Positions 19,202 to 28,929 are shown, counted from the stretch's first letter. The stretch: DNA of 64,000 nucleotides from Ruminiclostridium cellobioparum DSM 1351 = ATCC 15832 (GCF_000621505.1 NZ_JHYD01000010.1:1-64000); one strand, 5' to 3'. The notes: generated by a model from the letters alone, not told the origin. Program-made: numbers and translations.

Positions 19202-19750
19202 TTATAGAAGGATTATTGTCAGGAATTTTGCTTCTTTTCGGTCCAGTGCAACCATTTTGTGAGGAATGGTCGAATTGTAGTACAATGAATCACCGGGCTC
19301 CATATCGAAGACTTCTTTTCCGACTATTACGCGCATTCTGCCTTCAAGACAGTAATTAAACTCCTGTCCCTTATGTGATACCATATCAGGACTGTTGTCC
19401 GGGTCCAGCACAACAAACATGGGCTCTATCTTTCTGCCGGAATATTTATATGCAAGGCTTTCAAAGCTGTATTGATCGTATCTTTCAACCTTCAAGCCCT
19501 CTCCTTTTTTAACAAAACAAATGTCATGAAGCTTTGGTGAAGTTCCGGTCAGTATTTCGGTCATATTTACATTGTAATAGTCGGCCAGCTCATACAAAAT
19601 ACTGACGGGGATATCATCCCGGGCATTTTCATACCTGGAGTATTCATCTGTTTTAAGTCCGACGGCCTTTGAAACTTCTTCCTCGGTATAACCCGCCAAC
19701 AATCTCAGACCTTTGATTCTGAATGCGATATCCTTAACTTTTTCATTCAT
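19202..19750 (-). CDS. XRE-family regulator with C-terminal cupin
   Basis: About 182 residues from the ATG at 19750 (GGAG six bases upstream). N-terminal HTH (GYTEEEVSKAVGLKTDEYSRYE) and a C-terminal cupin with EFNYCLEGRMRV, GDSLYYNSTIPHKM. Regulators of this kind commonly sit beside acyl-CoA ligases or amino-acid genes and bind a small ligand in the cupin. First gene of a two-gene unit with the ligase, so it probably controls its own operon. Confidence 0.88.
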   Translation of the reverse strand: MNEKVKDIAFRIKGLRLLAGYTEEEVSKAVGLKTDEYSRYENARDDIPVSILYELADYYNVNMTEILTGTSPKLHDICFVKKGEGLKVERYDQYSFESLAYKYSGRKIEPMFVVLDPDNSPDMVSHKGQEFNYCLEGRMRVIVGKEVFDMEPGDSLYYNSTIPHKMVALDRKEAKFLTIILL

Positions 19751-19926
19751 GACAGTCTCCATTTCAATTTAAATTATTTTTACAAACAAAAATAGGCATA
19801 TGCCAATCTCAATGTGCCCGGAAAAATTTCATAATTATTCCATTAAGCAAACATTTTAATTATAGCACAAGCCCTGTATATGCGGCAAATACTAATTATT
19901 TATAAAAATTTCTGGTCACAGGGGGA

Positions 19927-20217
19927 CTAATCCCTGATTTTATTTCTGATTGAGGGAAATATCCAAAAACCAAGTGTCATACTTATAAGACAGGCTGAAA
20001 TACCAAAAAGCGAGGGCAGAGATCTATAGAATAATTCGATGAAGGTTACATCAAAGGTGTTCTCCACATAGACTGCGGAATTTATGATTATATATGTAAA
20101 AAAGAAAGCTATGCCAAGCAGTTGAAATATATAGTGCTGCACAAGCAGATTTACCGCACAGCCTGCAATCAGAATAATAAAGAAAACTGCAATTGAATAA
20201 GAAAAGGCTGGTGTCAT
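19927..20217 (-). CDS. Small three-segment membrane protein, unknown function
   Basis: 96 residues, about three hydrophobic helices (SIAVFFIILIAGCAVNLLV, then about 30-50, then about 67-90). GGAGGAAT precedes the ATG. Not recognised. It stands alone between a terminator and a 5' hairpin on one side and the XRE regulator gene on the other. Confidence 0.6.
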   Translation of the reverse strand: MTPAFSYSIAVFFIILIAGCAVNLLVQHYIFQLLGIAFFFTYIIINSAVYVENTFDVTFIELFYRSLPSLFGISACLISMTLGFWIFPSIRNKIRD

Positions 20218-20227
20218 GATTCCTCCT

Positions 20228-20259
20228 ACCAGGAATACTTGTTCATCCTGGTTTTTTTA
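20228..20259. other. Hairpin in the 5' UTR of the 96-residue membrane protein
   Basis: ACCAGGA / TCCTGGT inverted repeat (16-base loop). On the minus strand its 3' arm ends right against the ribosome site of the gene at 19927-20217. On the plus strand it is followed by seven T and would work as a terminator for antisense transcripts. Either role is inference. Confidence 0.5.
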
Positions 20260-20272
20260 TAAATCCTATACG

Positions 20273-20315
20273 TAAAAACGCTGGGTATTTACAAATATTG
20301 TAATATACACAGCGT
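20273..20315 (-). terminator. Intrinsic terminator
   Basis: Long near-perfect hairpin (ACGCTG...CAGCGT with TTACAA/TTGTAA inside) followed by TTTTTA on the minus strand. Ends the transcript of the upstream membrane protein and J-domain genes. Confidence 0.85.
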
Positions 20316-20388
20316 CTGTTTTCAATTATTTCTCAGATTATATTATTCCATTGCACTCTGCAATTGAAGAGTCAAATGTTTTAATTGT

Positions 20389-20904
20389 CTATATTTTCAG
20401 TTTCTGCTTCAACCGGCTGCCATAAAATCTTATGAACAAGGTATAAATGTAATCATATAGCAAAAATACAAGCTCCAATACGGCAGCGATTATATAGACC
20501 GGAGCCGTAAGGTTTATACCGCCCAATATGATTTCTTTAAGAAAGAAAAGTCCCAGCGCAAGACAGATATTAAAGTATATCAGCTTCAAAACATATTCAA
20601 TAACCCTGCCGGGGATTCTTTCAATATACAGCTTTATCAGTCCGTATACCCCAAAAAATACAATGAACGGGATTACCTCAAGCCTGGGCACAAGTAATAC
20701 GGATAATATTGCCGAAGCCAGATAGAATGCCCAGCCTGCCCTTGTTCCGAACTCGATTATTATTACTGCCATAAACAATGAACTTAAAGCATATAGGGAC
20801 AGTTTACTGGTGGGAAGTGTTGCTGCCAAAAAGACACTGATAACGGTAAATGCAAGCAGTATCCCACTCAGAGTGATTCTTTTGACTCTCGAGCCACTGT
20901 TCAT
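20389..20904 (-). CDS. Membrane protein, ECF-substrate-component-like, unknown function
   Basis: 171 residues from the ATG at 20904, which has AGGAGG seven bases upstream; a longer frame to 20949 lacks such a site. Five or six hydrophobic helices. The opening RITLSGILLAFTVISVFLAATLPTSK recalls clostridial membrane proteins of the ECF S-component-like type, but no ECF ATPase is near, so transport is not claimed. Follows the J-domain gene by 66 bases and is probably co-transcribed. Confidence 0.7.
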   Translation of the reverse strand: MNSGSRVKRITLSGILLAFTVISVFLAATLPTSKLSLYALSSLFMAVIIIEFGTRAGWAFYLASAILSVLLVPRLEVIPFIVFFGVYGLIKLYIERIPGRVIEYVLKLIYFNICLALGLFFLKEIILGGINLTAPVYIIAAVLELVFLLYDYIYTLFIRFYGSRLKQKLKI

Positions 20905-20970
20905 TTTTAACCTCCTAAGCCATGTTACGGCTTTGAGCCGCAACAGCAAAGTCTTTCAAGACATACCTCC

Positions 20971-21621
20971 CTAGCAGCATCCGATCAAATCGCCGCCCAG
21001 GCATTCACACATGGAGTCCGAGCACCATGCACACATGCACATATCGCAGAAGCTGGGACCTGCTCCGTATCCCCTGTTGTACGCATTCCCACGGTACATG
21101 TTGTTATTTGTATTCATCCTGTTCAAGGCATCCCTGTATTCATAATTTGAAGGGTCCATATTGCAGGCCTGGCGTATATTCATCATGGCCTCGTTATACC
21201 AGCCCTTTTTCATGAATATCAAGCCCCGCAAATAAAACCATTCCGCACTTTTTTCAGATATACTTTCAAGCATTGACTCGGCTGCGGCAATATTTCCGCT
21301 GTTTATATACAATCTGACCTGTCTGAAACTGCCCTCTCCTGCTCCCTGGGCTCCCGGTGTATAGCTTCCCTGACCTCCAGCATAGGCGCTCCTGCCGCTC
21401 CAGCCGTTGCTTGTTTTGGCAGTCTGTCCCTTGCCGGTCAGATATTCATAAGCCTCGTTAACCTCGCGGAGCTTCTCTTCAGCCAACTTGGAAAGGGGAT
21501 TATCCTGGTATTGGTCAGGATGATATTTCTTGACCTGCTCCCTGTATGCTCTCTTAATTTCTTCATCTGATGCACCTTCTTTTATTCCCAGTACCTCATA
21601 CGGATTTTTCACAATTACCAC
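20971..21621 (-). CDS. J-domain protein with TPR-like and Cys-rich tail
   Basis: 216 residues. N-terminal J domain with [20 protein letters not shown] and the HPD motif (KKYHPDQYQ), so it should stimulate a DnaK-type ATPase. Gly-rich linker about 70-100; a tetratricopeptide-like helical pair ([20 protein letters not shown]) about 115-165; then a tail with eight Cys in about 25 residues (CDMCMCAWC ... CEC ... CC), perhaps a metal site. The start is probably the GTG at 21621. Overlaps the preceding gene by 26 bases. Confidence 0.88.
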   Translation of the reverse strand: MVIVKNPYEVLGIKEGASDEEIKRAYREQVKKYHPDQYQDNPLSKLAEEKLREVNEAYEYLTGKGQTAKTSNGWSGRSAYAGGQGSYTPGAQGAGEGSFRQVRLYINSGNIAAAESMLESISEKSAEWFYLRGLIFMKKGWYNEAMMNIRQACNMDPSNYEYRDALNRMNTNNNMYRGNAYNRGYGAGPSFCDMCMCAWCSDSMCECLGGDLIGCC

Positions 21622-22480
21622 AACTCCTCCGGCATAAAATTTTATCTGTCTTGCTTAACATTCCAATATATAATATATTTTCCAAAATACCTTTATTCTC
21701 TTTTGCATCAAGCAGTTCAAAAGCCTTGGACGCTTCTCTGAGACAATATAGCAGGGTAAATTCCACCTGGCTTTTTATGCGATCTTTAAAAGCCGGAATA
21801 TCTTCACCGCTGCCGTCGTATTTGAAATGCAACAAAAGGGGATTGTAGCTTGAATTCTTTACATCTTCTTCAAGATCATCAAAAGCATCAATTAAATAAA
21901 TCCATTTCCCGATATTGTAGCCCATCCATCTCAATACCTGCCTGATATCATCCTCCAGACTTTCATAGTCCAGAACCTCTTCCATAAGCTTTGCAAACGG
22001 CTCTGCCGCCGCATCCAACGAGGCACAGCCTTCTCTCTCCAGCCGTGACAATTCACTGAGTCTTTGCTCTATTATAGCACACTTGCCGGAGTATTCTAAC
22101 ACCAACTTTTTATATTCCCGGCTGAGAACCGCCATCCCGGCCAACGCCGCCTTTGACTTGTCGTCGGTCCACTTGTCCTTTATATTATTATACGCCAAAA
22201 TTATATTTATGTCGGAAGAATAATCTACTATTTCATTATAAGTGACAAAGGATTTTTTTAAAGGATGAACCATGCAGCGTTCCTTAACCAGCCTGGTCTC
22301 TATCTTTAATAAGGAGCATAAAAGCATGGCAAGAAATGCCGCGTCATAGGTCAGCGTCATCCTTTTCAGCTGACCGTGCCTTTTCCCTATTGCTTTGCAA
22401 ACTCCGCAATAATAGGCGCGGTATATATCAAACTCTTTAATTTTTAATTCCGGCTTTTCCGGCATTATATAACCGAACAA
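21596..22480 (-). CDS. DUF5685 family protein
   Basis: 294 residues if started at the TTG at 22480, which has GGGAGG about 6 bases upstream and gives the N-terminus (M)[15 protein letters not shown] seen across the family. A longer TTG start at 22504 has no such support. Mostly helical, with a conserved YYCGVC motif near residue 30 and [12 protein letters not shown] after it. Function unknown; in clostridia it is regularly followed by the J-domain gene, as here with overlap. Confidence 0.75.
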   Translation of the reverse strand: MFGYIMPEKPELKIKEFDIYRAYYCGVCKAIGKRHGQLKRMTLTYDAAFLAMLLCSLLKIETRLVKERCMVHPLKKSFVTYNEIVDYSSDINIILAYNNIKDKWTDDKSKAALAGMAVLSREYKKLVLEYSGKCAIIEQRLSELSRLEREGCASLDAAAEPFAKLMEEVLDYESLEDDIRQVLRWMGYNIGKWIYLIDAFDDLEEDVKNSSYNPLLLHFKYDGSGEDIPAFKDRIKSQVEFTLLYCLREASKAFELLDAKENKGILENILYIGMLSKTDKILCRRSCGNCEKSV

Positions 22481-22715
22481 TTTTTCCTCCCAGGCTTGAT
22501 TCAACTTAAAATTTGTTAAAGCTCTTCTATATATAATAACATATAATTGTTACTAATTTATTAACATTTTAAATGCAGACATTAATTTTTTTTAGATATA
22601 ATGTAACTATCTTCATATATTTAATCTGTTCATCAATACAATTAAGTAAAGTCTTTATTTTTTATCTATTTTTCAATATATCAGTTAAATACTCTGAAAT
22701 CAACTAATCAGCAGC

Positions 22716-22745
22716 ATAAAAAAGATACACCTGTATAGTGTACCT
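22716..22745 (-). terminator. Intrinsic terminator after pgsA
   Basis: GGTACAC / GTGTATC stem with a 7-base loop and a TTTTTT run on the minus strand. Confidence 0.75.
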
Positions 22746-22780
22746 TTTATATCAGCTTTAATTAAACAATCCGATTTTCT

Positions 22781-23347
22781 TTATTTTTTCTCTTTTTCAT
22801 AGTTTTTTGAAAACCTGTAATAGATCAAAATATACATCGCCAGGGCAAACAACGTGCATACCACTGCCAGTCCCAGGGCAATATTAATGGCGATTGCCGT
22901 ATACACATTTTTAAGGCTGTCGAGACTGAGTATTATTGTGGCAAGTATTGCGAAGTAAAACAGAACCGTAGCCAGTTTGCCGTACCAGTTTGCACCGATA
23001 ACCGTTTTCCCTTTTCTGTAAAGCATAATGCCTCCGGTCAGCATCAATGCTTCTTTGATAATAACTATAACCAGGACAATTATGGGTATAAAGTGATGTA
23101 ATACTAAAAAAATCAGTGCCGTTATCTGCATTAATTTGTCTGCCAGAGGGTCAAAAACTTTTCCCCATTTTGTTATTAAATTGTACTTTCTGGCTATATA
23201 TCCGTCCAGTACATCAGTGAAGCCACCAAATGCAAAAAGTATCATTGCCGGAATATAATGTTCAAAATAAAGGAAATAACCCAGGACAGGGACAATTAAC
23301 AGCCTTATTAATGTTAATAAATTTGGAATATTTTTTTTCACCTGCAC
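22781..23347 (-). CDS. pgsA: CDP-diacylglycerol-glycerol-3-phosphate 3-phosphatidyltransferase
   Basis: Integral membrane CDP-alcohol phosphotransferase making phosphatidylglycerol phosphate. 188 residues, the usual length. Catalytic motif present as DVLDGYIARKYNLITKWGKV continuing FDPLADK (D-G-A-R-G-D-D ligands). Six hydrophobic segments. Two nearby GTG codons can start it (23347 or 23341). Confidence 0.93.
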   Translation of the reverse strand: MQVKKNIPNLLTLIRLLIVPVLGYFLYFEHYIPAMILFAFGGFTDVLDGYIARKYNLITKWGKVFDPLADKLMQITALIFLVLHHFIPIIVLVIVIIKEALMLTGGIMLYRKGKTVIGANWYGKLATVLFYFAILATIILSLDSLKNVYTAIAINIALGLAVVCTLFALAMYILIYYRFSKNYEKEKK

Positions 23348-23498
23348 ACCACCCGTTACTTTTTAAAACCTGACAGAATTTTACTGAAAGAACAAGTAAA
23401 CATAGTTTATCATAGAACAACAAAATAATACAAGCTTTTCTTTCTTTACATAAATAATCTGGCATAACCGGTTAAATTATGTATTTACGGTAAAGTTA

Positions 23499-23948
23499 TT
23501 ACCGGGTTTCACCCGCAGAATTCTTTACAATTATATTATAGAGCTCCTCGTTATACTTCTGCAGATTAATAGGTTTTAAACCGGCATTTGTCCAGACATG
23601 TACCGTCTCTCCGGTTGTAATGGGATTATTCATGTCCGACTCCTTAAACACCTCATAATAAAAGTTTAATCTGACCTTTGTATAGCTCTTTATACTGGTT
23701 CTTACAATAATTTTGTCTTCATAGGTGGAGGAGCTTATAAACTTGCACTTTAGTTCCAGAAGCGGCAGGAGTATTCCCTGTCCTTCAACTTCTGAATATG
23801 ATATTCCGTTTTGTCTTATAAATTCGGTTCTCCCGACTTCAAACCAAACAGGATAGTTGGAATGATGTACAATTCCCATCCTGTCCGTCTCAGCATATCT
23901 GACTGTCAATGGTATATCTACATATAACAATTTTATCATTCCTTTCAT
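23499..23948 (-). CDS. Hotdog-fold acyl-CoA thioesterase (YbgC/FcbC type)
   Basis: About 149 residues. The motif RYAETDRMGIVHHSNYPVWF holds the catalytic Asp of the 4-hydroxybenzoyl-CoA thioesterase class, followed by EVGRTEFIRQNG. The exact start is uncertain: the ATG at 23948, the ATG at 23939, or a TTG a few codons later. Physiological substrate not known. Stands alone. Confidence 0.85.
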   Translation of the reverse strand: MKGMIKLLYVDIPLTVRYAETDRMGIVHHSNYPVWFEVGRTEFIRQNGISYSEVEGQGILLPLLELKCKFISSSTYEDKIIVRTSIKSYTKVRLNFYYEVFKESDMNNPITTGETVHVWTNAGLKPINLQKYNEELYNIIVKNSAGETR

Positions 23949-24049
23949 TTTACGTAATTTAACGCTATATGTTGCATGGATATAAAAATTATATTTTTTT
24001 ATCGGAAAAATACAATATTTAAAAAATTTTACATATATTTATATGTAGA

Positions 24050-24082
24050 AATAGCCCCGGGCTAATAAGCGCGGAGCTATTT
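24050..24082. terminator. Intrinsic terminator
   Basis: AAATAGCCCCGGGC paired with GCGCGGAGCTATTT across a 5-6-base loop. T run on the plus strand and a weaker one on the minus strand. Lies just after the 67-residue gene on the minus strand. Confidence 0.6.
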
Positions 24083-24096
24083 TTTAATGTTCTGTA

Positions 24097-24300
24097 TCAA
24101 TAACCCGTTTCTATAATAACGCTATGTGCTTCCTCAACTTCTGCCTCAGGAACAAGAACTTCAAAGTAATTATCATTATTTTCGTGATTCTTGCTAATGG
24201 GCCTAAGTTTAACAAGAATACCTTCGTTGGACAAAAGCTCCTGCAGCTGGTTTGCTACTTCTTTGCTTTGGGCCATGTATACCACTGTCCACATTATCAT
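24097..24300 (-). CDS. Small DUF2007-like protein
   Basis: 67 residues with a beta-alpha-beta look: WTVVYMAQSKEVANQLQELL, then LLSNEGILVKLRPIS, then YFEVLVPEAEVEEAHSVI. This pattern resembles small DUF2007/GlnB-like signalling folds found in clostridia; function unknown. Follows mtrB by 20 bases and is probably co-transcribed with it. Confidence 0.65.
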   Translation of the reverse strand: MIMWTVVYMAQSKEVANQLQELLSNEGILVKLRPISKNHENNDNYFEVLVPEAEVEEAHSVIIETGY

Positions 24301-24320
24301 CTACACTACCTTTCAAATTG

Positions 24321-24554
24321 TTATTCACCGCATTGAATAGTACCATATCTGCAATAAACAGTGGCTTTGCCTCTTATTTTTATCGCAGAAGTATTTTCAG
24401 TAAATTGTGCTAAAAGCAATTCACCTTTATCAAGCTTCTCGGTATGATGAAATTTAGTATCCCTTCCACGTGTTAAACCGATAATTGTAACTCCGTTTTC
24501 CCCTGCCTTGACCGCAACGTACTCGCCGGATATTTTATCTTCCAGGTTGTCCAT
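24321..24554 (-). CDS. mtrB: trp RNA-binding attenuation protein TRAP (MtrB)
   Basis: 77 residues, close to B. subtilis TRAP in length and sequence: [20 protein letters not shown], then [20 protein letters not shown], then RGKA. TRAP forms an 11-mer that binds tryptophan and wraps (G/U)AG-repeat RNA to control trp genes. The Lys of LDKGE and the Lys/Arg of KIRGKA correspond to the RNA-contacting residues. GAGGTGG precedes the ATG. No trp gene and no anti-TRAP gene is seen in the window, so its targets lie elsewhere. Lies 59 bases after dnaE. Confidence 0.93.
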   Translation of the reverse strand: MDNLEDKISGEYVAVKAGENGVTIIGLTRGRDTKFHHTEKLDKGELLLAQFTENTSAIKIRGKATVYCRYGTIQCGE

Positions 24555-24613
24555 TTAACCACCTCGACATTTATATTATATTATTTTCCACCAAAAATCA
24601 ATATTAAGCACGG

Positions 24614-27600
24614 TTATTTTAAACTTATGTTTTCCTTACCAAGCCGCGATTCCAGTTCTTCCAATATATCATTATTGACATCTATCCAGTATTGCCTGTC
24701 TAATTTTTTAAATTTCTCGTCATTCTTTTTTCTGATAAAAGTGGGAGTGGAACCGTTGAAATATTTCAGCAGGGCAATCAGTGAAACACTCTCCTCCCTG
24801 GTCATTTCCTTTTCAAAATACATGTACAGGCCCTTTTCATCCAGGCTCTTTATTGGTAAAACCTCTTCACATATTATTTTTGGCTGTTCATCCTCTCTCA
24901 AGCTCAGTCTTCCGTTTACAAGCACTATACTTTCCTGCTGGAGCAGCTGTGAAAAACGCTCATATATGGTCGGAAAAACTATTATTTCCATGGTTCCATA
25001 GAGATCTTCAAGTCCGATGAAAGCCATCAGATTGTTATTTTTTGTAGTCTTGGTCTTTTTGGATGCAATTATCCCTCCGACAGTCACTCTCATTGAGTCG
25101 GTGAGCTTTTTAAGCTCAAGCTCAATATCACCGTTATCCTCTTCATTTCCGCCAATGAGCATATCCTTGCTGTACAAATTCACATTTTTGTCAAGTATAC
25201 TCTGGTACTCGCTTAACGGATGCCCTGATACATACAGGCCCAGCATTTCCTTCTCCATTGCCAGCATCACATTGGGAGGGTATTCCTTTATGTCGGGATA
25301 GTCTTCCTTCAGCGATTCCTGCGGCTCCTGCATCAAATCAAAGATGGAAAGTTGACCCTCCATGCTTTTCTTTTTTGCCTGTGCTATTCCATCCAGAAAA
25401 CGCTCATATACTGCCATCAGCCTGGATCTGAACACCTTTAAGGAGTCGAATGCACCGCTTTTTATCAGACTTTCGATACATCTTTTATTTATTTCCCGAC
25501 CCTCTATTCTCTGACAAAAGTCTAAAAAAGTCGTAAACAGTCCGTTTTGGGTGCGTTCGGCTATCATTGACTGTATGGCGTTTTCTCCGACATTTTTTAC
25601 TGCCGCCAATCCAAAGCGTATCTTTTGATTTACAACTGTAAATTTAACATTGCTTTCATTTACATCGGGAGGCAGAACCTTGATGTTCAGCACCTTACAC
25701 TCATTTACATACTGTGAAACCTTGTCGCTGCTGCCCAAAAAGCTGTTCAACGAGGCCGCCAGAAATTCAACGGGATAATAATGCTTCAGCCATGCGGTCT
25801 GATATGCAACCACCGCATATGCGGCTGCATGGGATTTGTTAAAGGCATAGCTGGCAAAATCCATCATTTCGTCAAATATTTTGTTGGCTGTGAACTCATC
25901 CACACCATTTTTCACAGCCCCTCGCACAACTTCATTTCCTTCCTCATCGGTAATTCCGTATATAAAATTCTTGCGTTCCTGCTCCATCACAGACACTTTC
26001 TTTTTGGACATTGCTCGTCTCACAAGATCGGATCTGCCGTAGGAGTATCCCCCAAGCTCCCTGACTATCTGCATTACCTGTTCCTGGTAAACCATACAGC
26101 CATAGGTTACATTCAGTATGTTTTCAAGCATGGGATGATGATACTTTATTTCCTTTGGATTGTTCTTATTCCGGATATATCTGGGTATCTGATCCATCGG
26201 TCCGGGCCTGTAAAGGGAAATACCGGCAATTATGTCTTCAAGGGAGCTTGGCTGGAGTTCCTTCATAAACTGGGTCATCCCTGCGCTTTCAAGCTGGAAT
26301 ATACCAACAGTCTTGCCCTCACCTATCATTTTATATACATCGTGGTCATCGAAATTTATGTTGTTTATGTCAATTTTCTTGTTATGGCCCTGTTCTACGA
26401 GGTTTACCGCATCCCTTATCACAGTGAGCGTTCTCAGTCCAAGGAAGTCCATTTTCAAAAGGCCCAGCTCCTCCAGAAGCCCCATGGTAAACTGGGTCGT
26501 TACGTTGTTTTCATTGAGCTGGAGCGGTACATACTCAACTATGGGCTCTTTTGAAATAACAACTCCCGCCGCATGTGTGGAAGCATGCCTTGGCAGTCCC
26601 TCAAGGCTTCTGGCCGTGTCAATCAGCAGCCGGGTATCATCCTCAAGTTCGTATTTCTTTTTCAGCTCGGGGTTTATTTCCAGAGCTTTGTCTATATTCA
26701 TTCCTATCTGGAAGGGAATCATTTTTGCTATGACATCCACTTCACCGTACGGTACGTCAAGAGCTCTGCCCACATCCCTTATAGCAGCCCTGGCAGCCAT
26801 GGTTCCAAAGGTTATTATCTGTGAAACCTTGTCCTTGCCGTATTTGCTGATAACATAATCTATTACCTCCTGCCTTCTTTCGTAGCAGAAATCAATATCT
26901 ATATCAGGCATGCTGATTCTCTCGGGATTCAGAAATCTTTCAAAGAGAAGATTGTATTTCAGCGGATCGATGCTGGTAATGCCAAGGCAGTAGGAAACAA
27001 CGCTGCCGGCTGCCGAACCTCTGCCCGGCCCAACCATGATGTCATTTTCCCTTGCATATCTGATAAAGTCCCAGACTATGAGAAAATAGTCTACATAACC
27101 CATGGAAGATATGACGGAAAGTTCGTATTCAAGCCTCTCCTTTACCTCTTCACTGCAATTTTCACCAAACTTCTGAACCAATCCCTTATAGCATTTTTCC
27201 TTGAGATATTCGTAGGGAGTATAGCCCTCTTCCACAGTAAAACCGGGCAAATGGAGCTTTCCGAATTCCAGTTCCACATTGCACATTTCAGCAATTTTTA
27301 CGGTATTCTCAAGAGCCGGCTCTACATTCCGGAAATTTTCATACATTTCTTCGGGAGATTTGACATATACCTCGTCGGTGTTAAACTTCATCCTGTTTTC
27401 ATCATTTATGGTCTTTCCGGTCTGTATGCACAGGAGTATCTCATGGGATTGTGCCGCTTCTCTTGTAAGAAAGTGGGCGTCGTTGGTGGCAACCAGGGGT
27501 ATGCCCAGCTCCTTTGAAAGCTTGATAAGCTGCTGATTCACCAGATTCTGGTCACTGATGCCGTTGTGCTGCAATTCCAGATAAAAATTATCCTGCCCGA

Positions 27601-28096
27601 ATATGGTATTTAACCTGTTCGCCAGTTCCACAGCCTTTTCATAGTCATTGTTGAGAATTGCAGCGGGAATATCCCCCGATAAACATGCACTCAGCGCTAT
27701 TATCCCCTCTGAATACTTCTCCAGTGTCCGGTAATCAACTCTCGGCTTATAATAAAAGCCTTCTGTAAAACCCAGTGATACTATTTTCATCAGATTTTTA
27801 TAGCCTGTCTGATTTTTGGCCAGCAGTACAAGGTGTCCGTAATCCGAGTCCAACCCTGGCTGCTTGTCCTGCATATTTCGTTTTGCCGTATATATTTCAC
27901 AACCCAGAATGGGTTTTATTCCATTTTTCAGTGCTTCCTTGTAGAACTCAACAACGCCGTACATGACTCCATGATCGGTTATGGCCACGCTGTTCATTCC
28001 CAGCTCTTTTATCCTTTGTATCAGATCCTTTATTCTGTTTGAGCCGTCCAACAGGCTGTATTCTGTATGTACGTGCAAGTGTACGAAGTCTTTCAT
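24614..28096 (-). CDS. dnaE: DNA polymerase III alpha subunit DnaE
   Basis: Replicative polymerase, 1160 residues, DnaE1-type length. N-terminal PHP domain (FVHLHVHTEYSLLDGSNRI), palm with GPGRGSAAGSVVSYC and the catalytic aspartates in MPDIDIDFCYERR, then HhH and OB-fold domains (VTVGGIIASKKTKTT). Start ATG 28096 with GGAG. Divergent from the gene at 28320. Confidence 0.98.
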   Translation of the reverse strand: MKDFVHLHVHTEYSLLDGSNRIKDLIQRIKELGMNSVAITDHGVMYGVVEFYKEALKNGIKPILGCEIYTAKRNMQDKQPGLDSDYGHLVLLAKNQTGYKNLMKIVSLGFTEGFYYKPRVDYRTLEKYSEGIIALSACLSGDIPAAILNNDYEKAVELANRLNTIFGQDNFYLELQHNGISDQNLVNQQLIKLSKELGIPLVATNDAHFLTREAAQSHEILLCIQTGKTINDENRMKFNTDEVYVKSPEEMYENFRNVEPALENTVKIAEMCNVELEFGKLHLPGFTVEEGYTPYEYLKEKCYKGLVQKFGENCSEEVKERLEYELSVISSMGYVDYFLIVWDFIRYARENDIMVGPGRGSAAGSVVSYCLGITSIDPLKYNLLFERFLNPERISMPDIDIDFCYERRQEVIDYVISKYGKDKVSQIITFGTMAARAAIRDVGRALDVPYGEVDVIAKMIPFQIGMNIDKALEINPELKKKYELEDDTRLLIDTARSLEGLPRHASTHAAGVVISKEPIVEYVPLQLNENNVTTQFTMGLLEELGLLKMDFLGLRTLTVIRDAVNLVEQGHNKKIDINNINFDDHDVYKMIGEGKTVGIFQLESAGMTQFMKELQPSSLEDIIAGISLYRPGPMDQIPRYIRNKNNPKEIKYHHPMLENILNVTYGCMVYQEQVMQIVRELGGYSYGRSDLVRRAMSKKKVSVMEQERKNFIYGITDEEGNEVVRGAVKNGVDEFTANKIFDEMMDFASYAFNKSHAAAYAVVAYQTAWLKHYYPVEFLAASLNSFLGSSDKVSQYVNECKVLNIKVLPPDVNESNVKFTVVNQKIRFGLAAVKNVGENAIQSMIAERTQNGLFTTFLDFCQRIEGREINKRCIESLIKSGAFDSLKVFRSRLMAVYERFLDGIAQAKKKSMEGQLSIFDLMQEPQESLKEDYPDIKEYPPNVMLAMEKEMLGLYVSGHPLSEYQSILDKNVNLYSKDMLIGGNEEDNGDIELELKKLTDSMRVTVGGIIASKKTKTTKNNNLMAFIGLEDLYGTMEIIVFPTIYERFSQLLQQESIVLVNGRLSLREDEQPKIICEEVLPIKSLDEKGLYMYFEKEMTREESVSLIALLKYFNGSTPTFIRKKNDEKFKKLDRQYWIDVNNDILEELESRLGKENISLK

Positions 28097-28319
28097 ATTT
28101 GTCTCCAGTTTATTCTGATTTCTTTTCTCTTTTCAACAATCTAATTATATCACACCGGAAAAATAATTGACGAAAAAACTGACTTATCCTGTATAAGATC
28201 AGTCAAAAATTTTTTTCAAGAATTTGAGAGTAATTGTAAATTGTTAAATTATTCATTGTCATTGGGAAATATAGTAAACTTTGTATCTCATATGGTAAAA
28301 TGTTGCAGAGGTGAAAATA

Positions 28320-28925
28320 ATGGAATACATAAAAAGCAGAATAAATATAATAGTAAGATTCCTTAAAAATAAAGGGTTGCTCTCCATGGACCTGATTTAC
28401 AGATTTTATTACATGAATATTTTCGGCTCCAAACTCTACTACAGGCATAAAATAGAATCCTACCGATCCTGCGCCTTTTGCATGCATCTTTACTATGACA
28501 AGGTCATTAAGAAATATGTGTGTTCCTGCGGAGAGTATGAAGCGTGCGCCTCTCTCGTCCCCTGCATTGTACCCGATCCCACTCTGATGACCGGCCCCTC
28601 GTACATTGAAGAGGAGGAACAGATTCCCTGGCTTTTCAAGCCCCCCTGCCTTAATTTTGAAGTTCTTGATTCAAAAAATTACTTCAGAAATTTTATTTCA
28701 TCAAATATCAACAGCAGCGTCACAAGGCTGGAAGCATTGGAAGGGATAATGATGGGCAGCTGCTCGGGAGGCATACCCTGCCATATTTGTGCCACAGTAA
28801 ACAAAGAGGCCTACACCAGGTGCAGGTATATATCAAAAGCCGGTGAAACCGGAAAATGCAATATTATTCATGACAGTCTTGGTCAGATTTATAATTCTTC
28901 GGCCCAATTGTCAAATGTGTCATAA
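28320..28925 (+). CDS. Cys-rich protein of unknown function
   Basis: 201 residues from the ATG at 28320 (AGAGGTG six bases upstream). Eleven or more Cys, grouped: CAFC near 50, CSCGEYEACAS near 65-75, CSGGIPCHIC near 150, C near 165. Spaced pairs suggest metal binding, but no known domain is recognised. One of the few plus-strand genes; divergent from dnaE and convergent with the small zinc-ribbon gene, 4 bases apart. Confidence 0.7.
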   Translation: MEYIKSRINIIVRFLKNKGLLSMDLIYRFYYMNIFGSKLYYRHKIESYRSCAFCMHLYYDKVIKKYVCSCGEYEACASLVPCIVPDPTLMTGPSYIEEEEQIPWLFKPPCLNFEVLDSKNYFRNFISSNINSSVTRLEALEGIMMGSCSGGIPCHICATVNKEAYTRCRYISKAGETGKCNIIHDSLGQIYNSSAQLSNVS

Positions 28926-28929
28926 CAGT

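Noticed and set aside
25781-26554. Long plus-strand open frame inside dnaE (257 codons)
   Set aside because: Antisense shadow of the polymerase palm and finger region; composition is that of the reverse strand.
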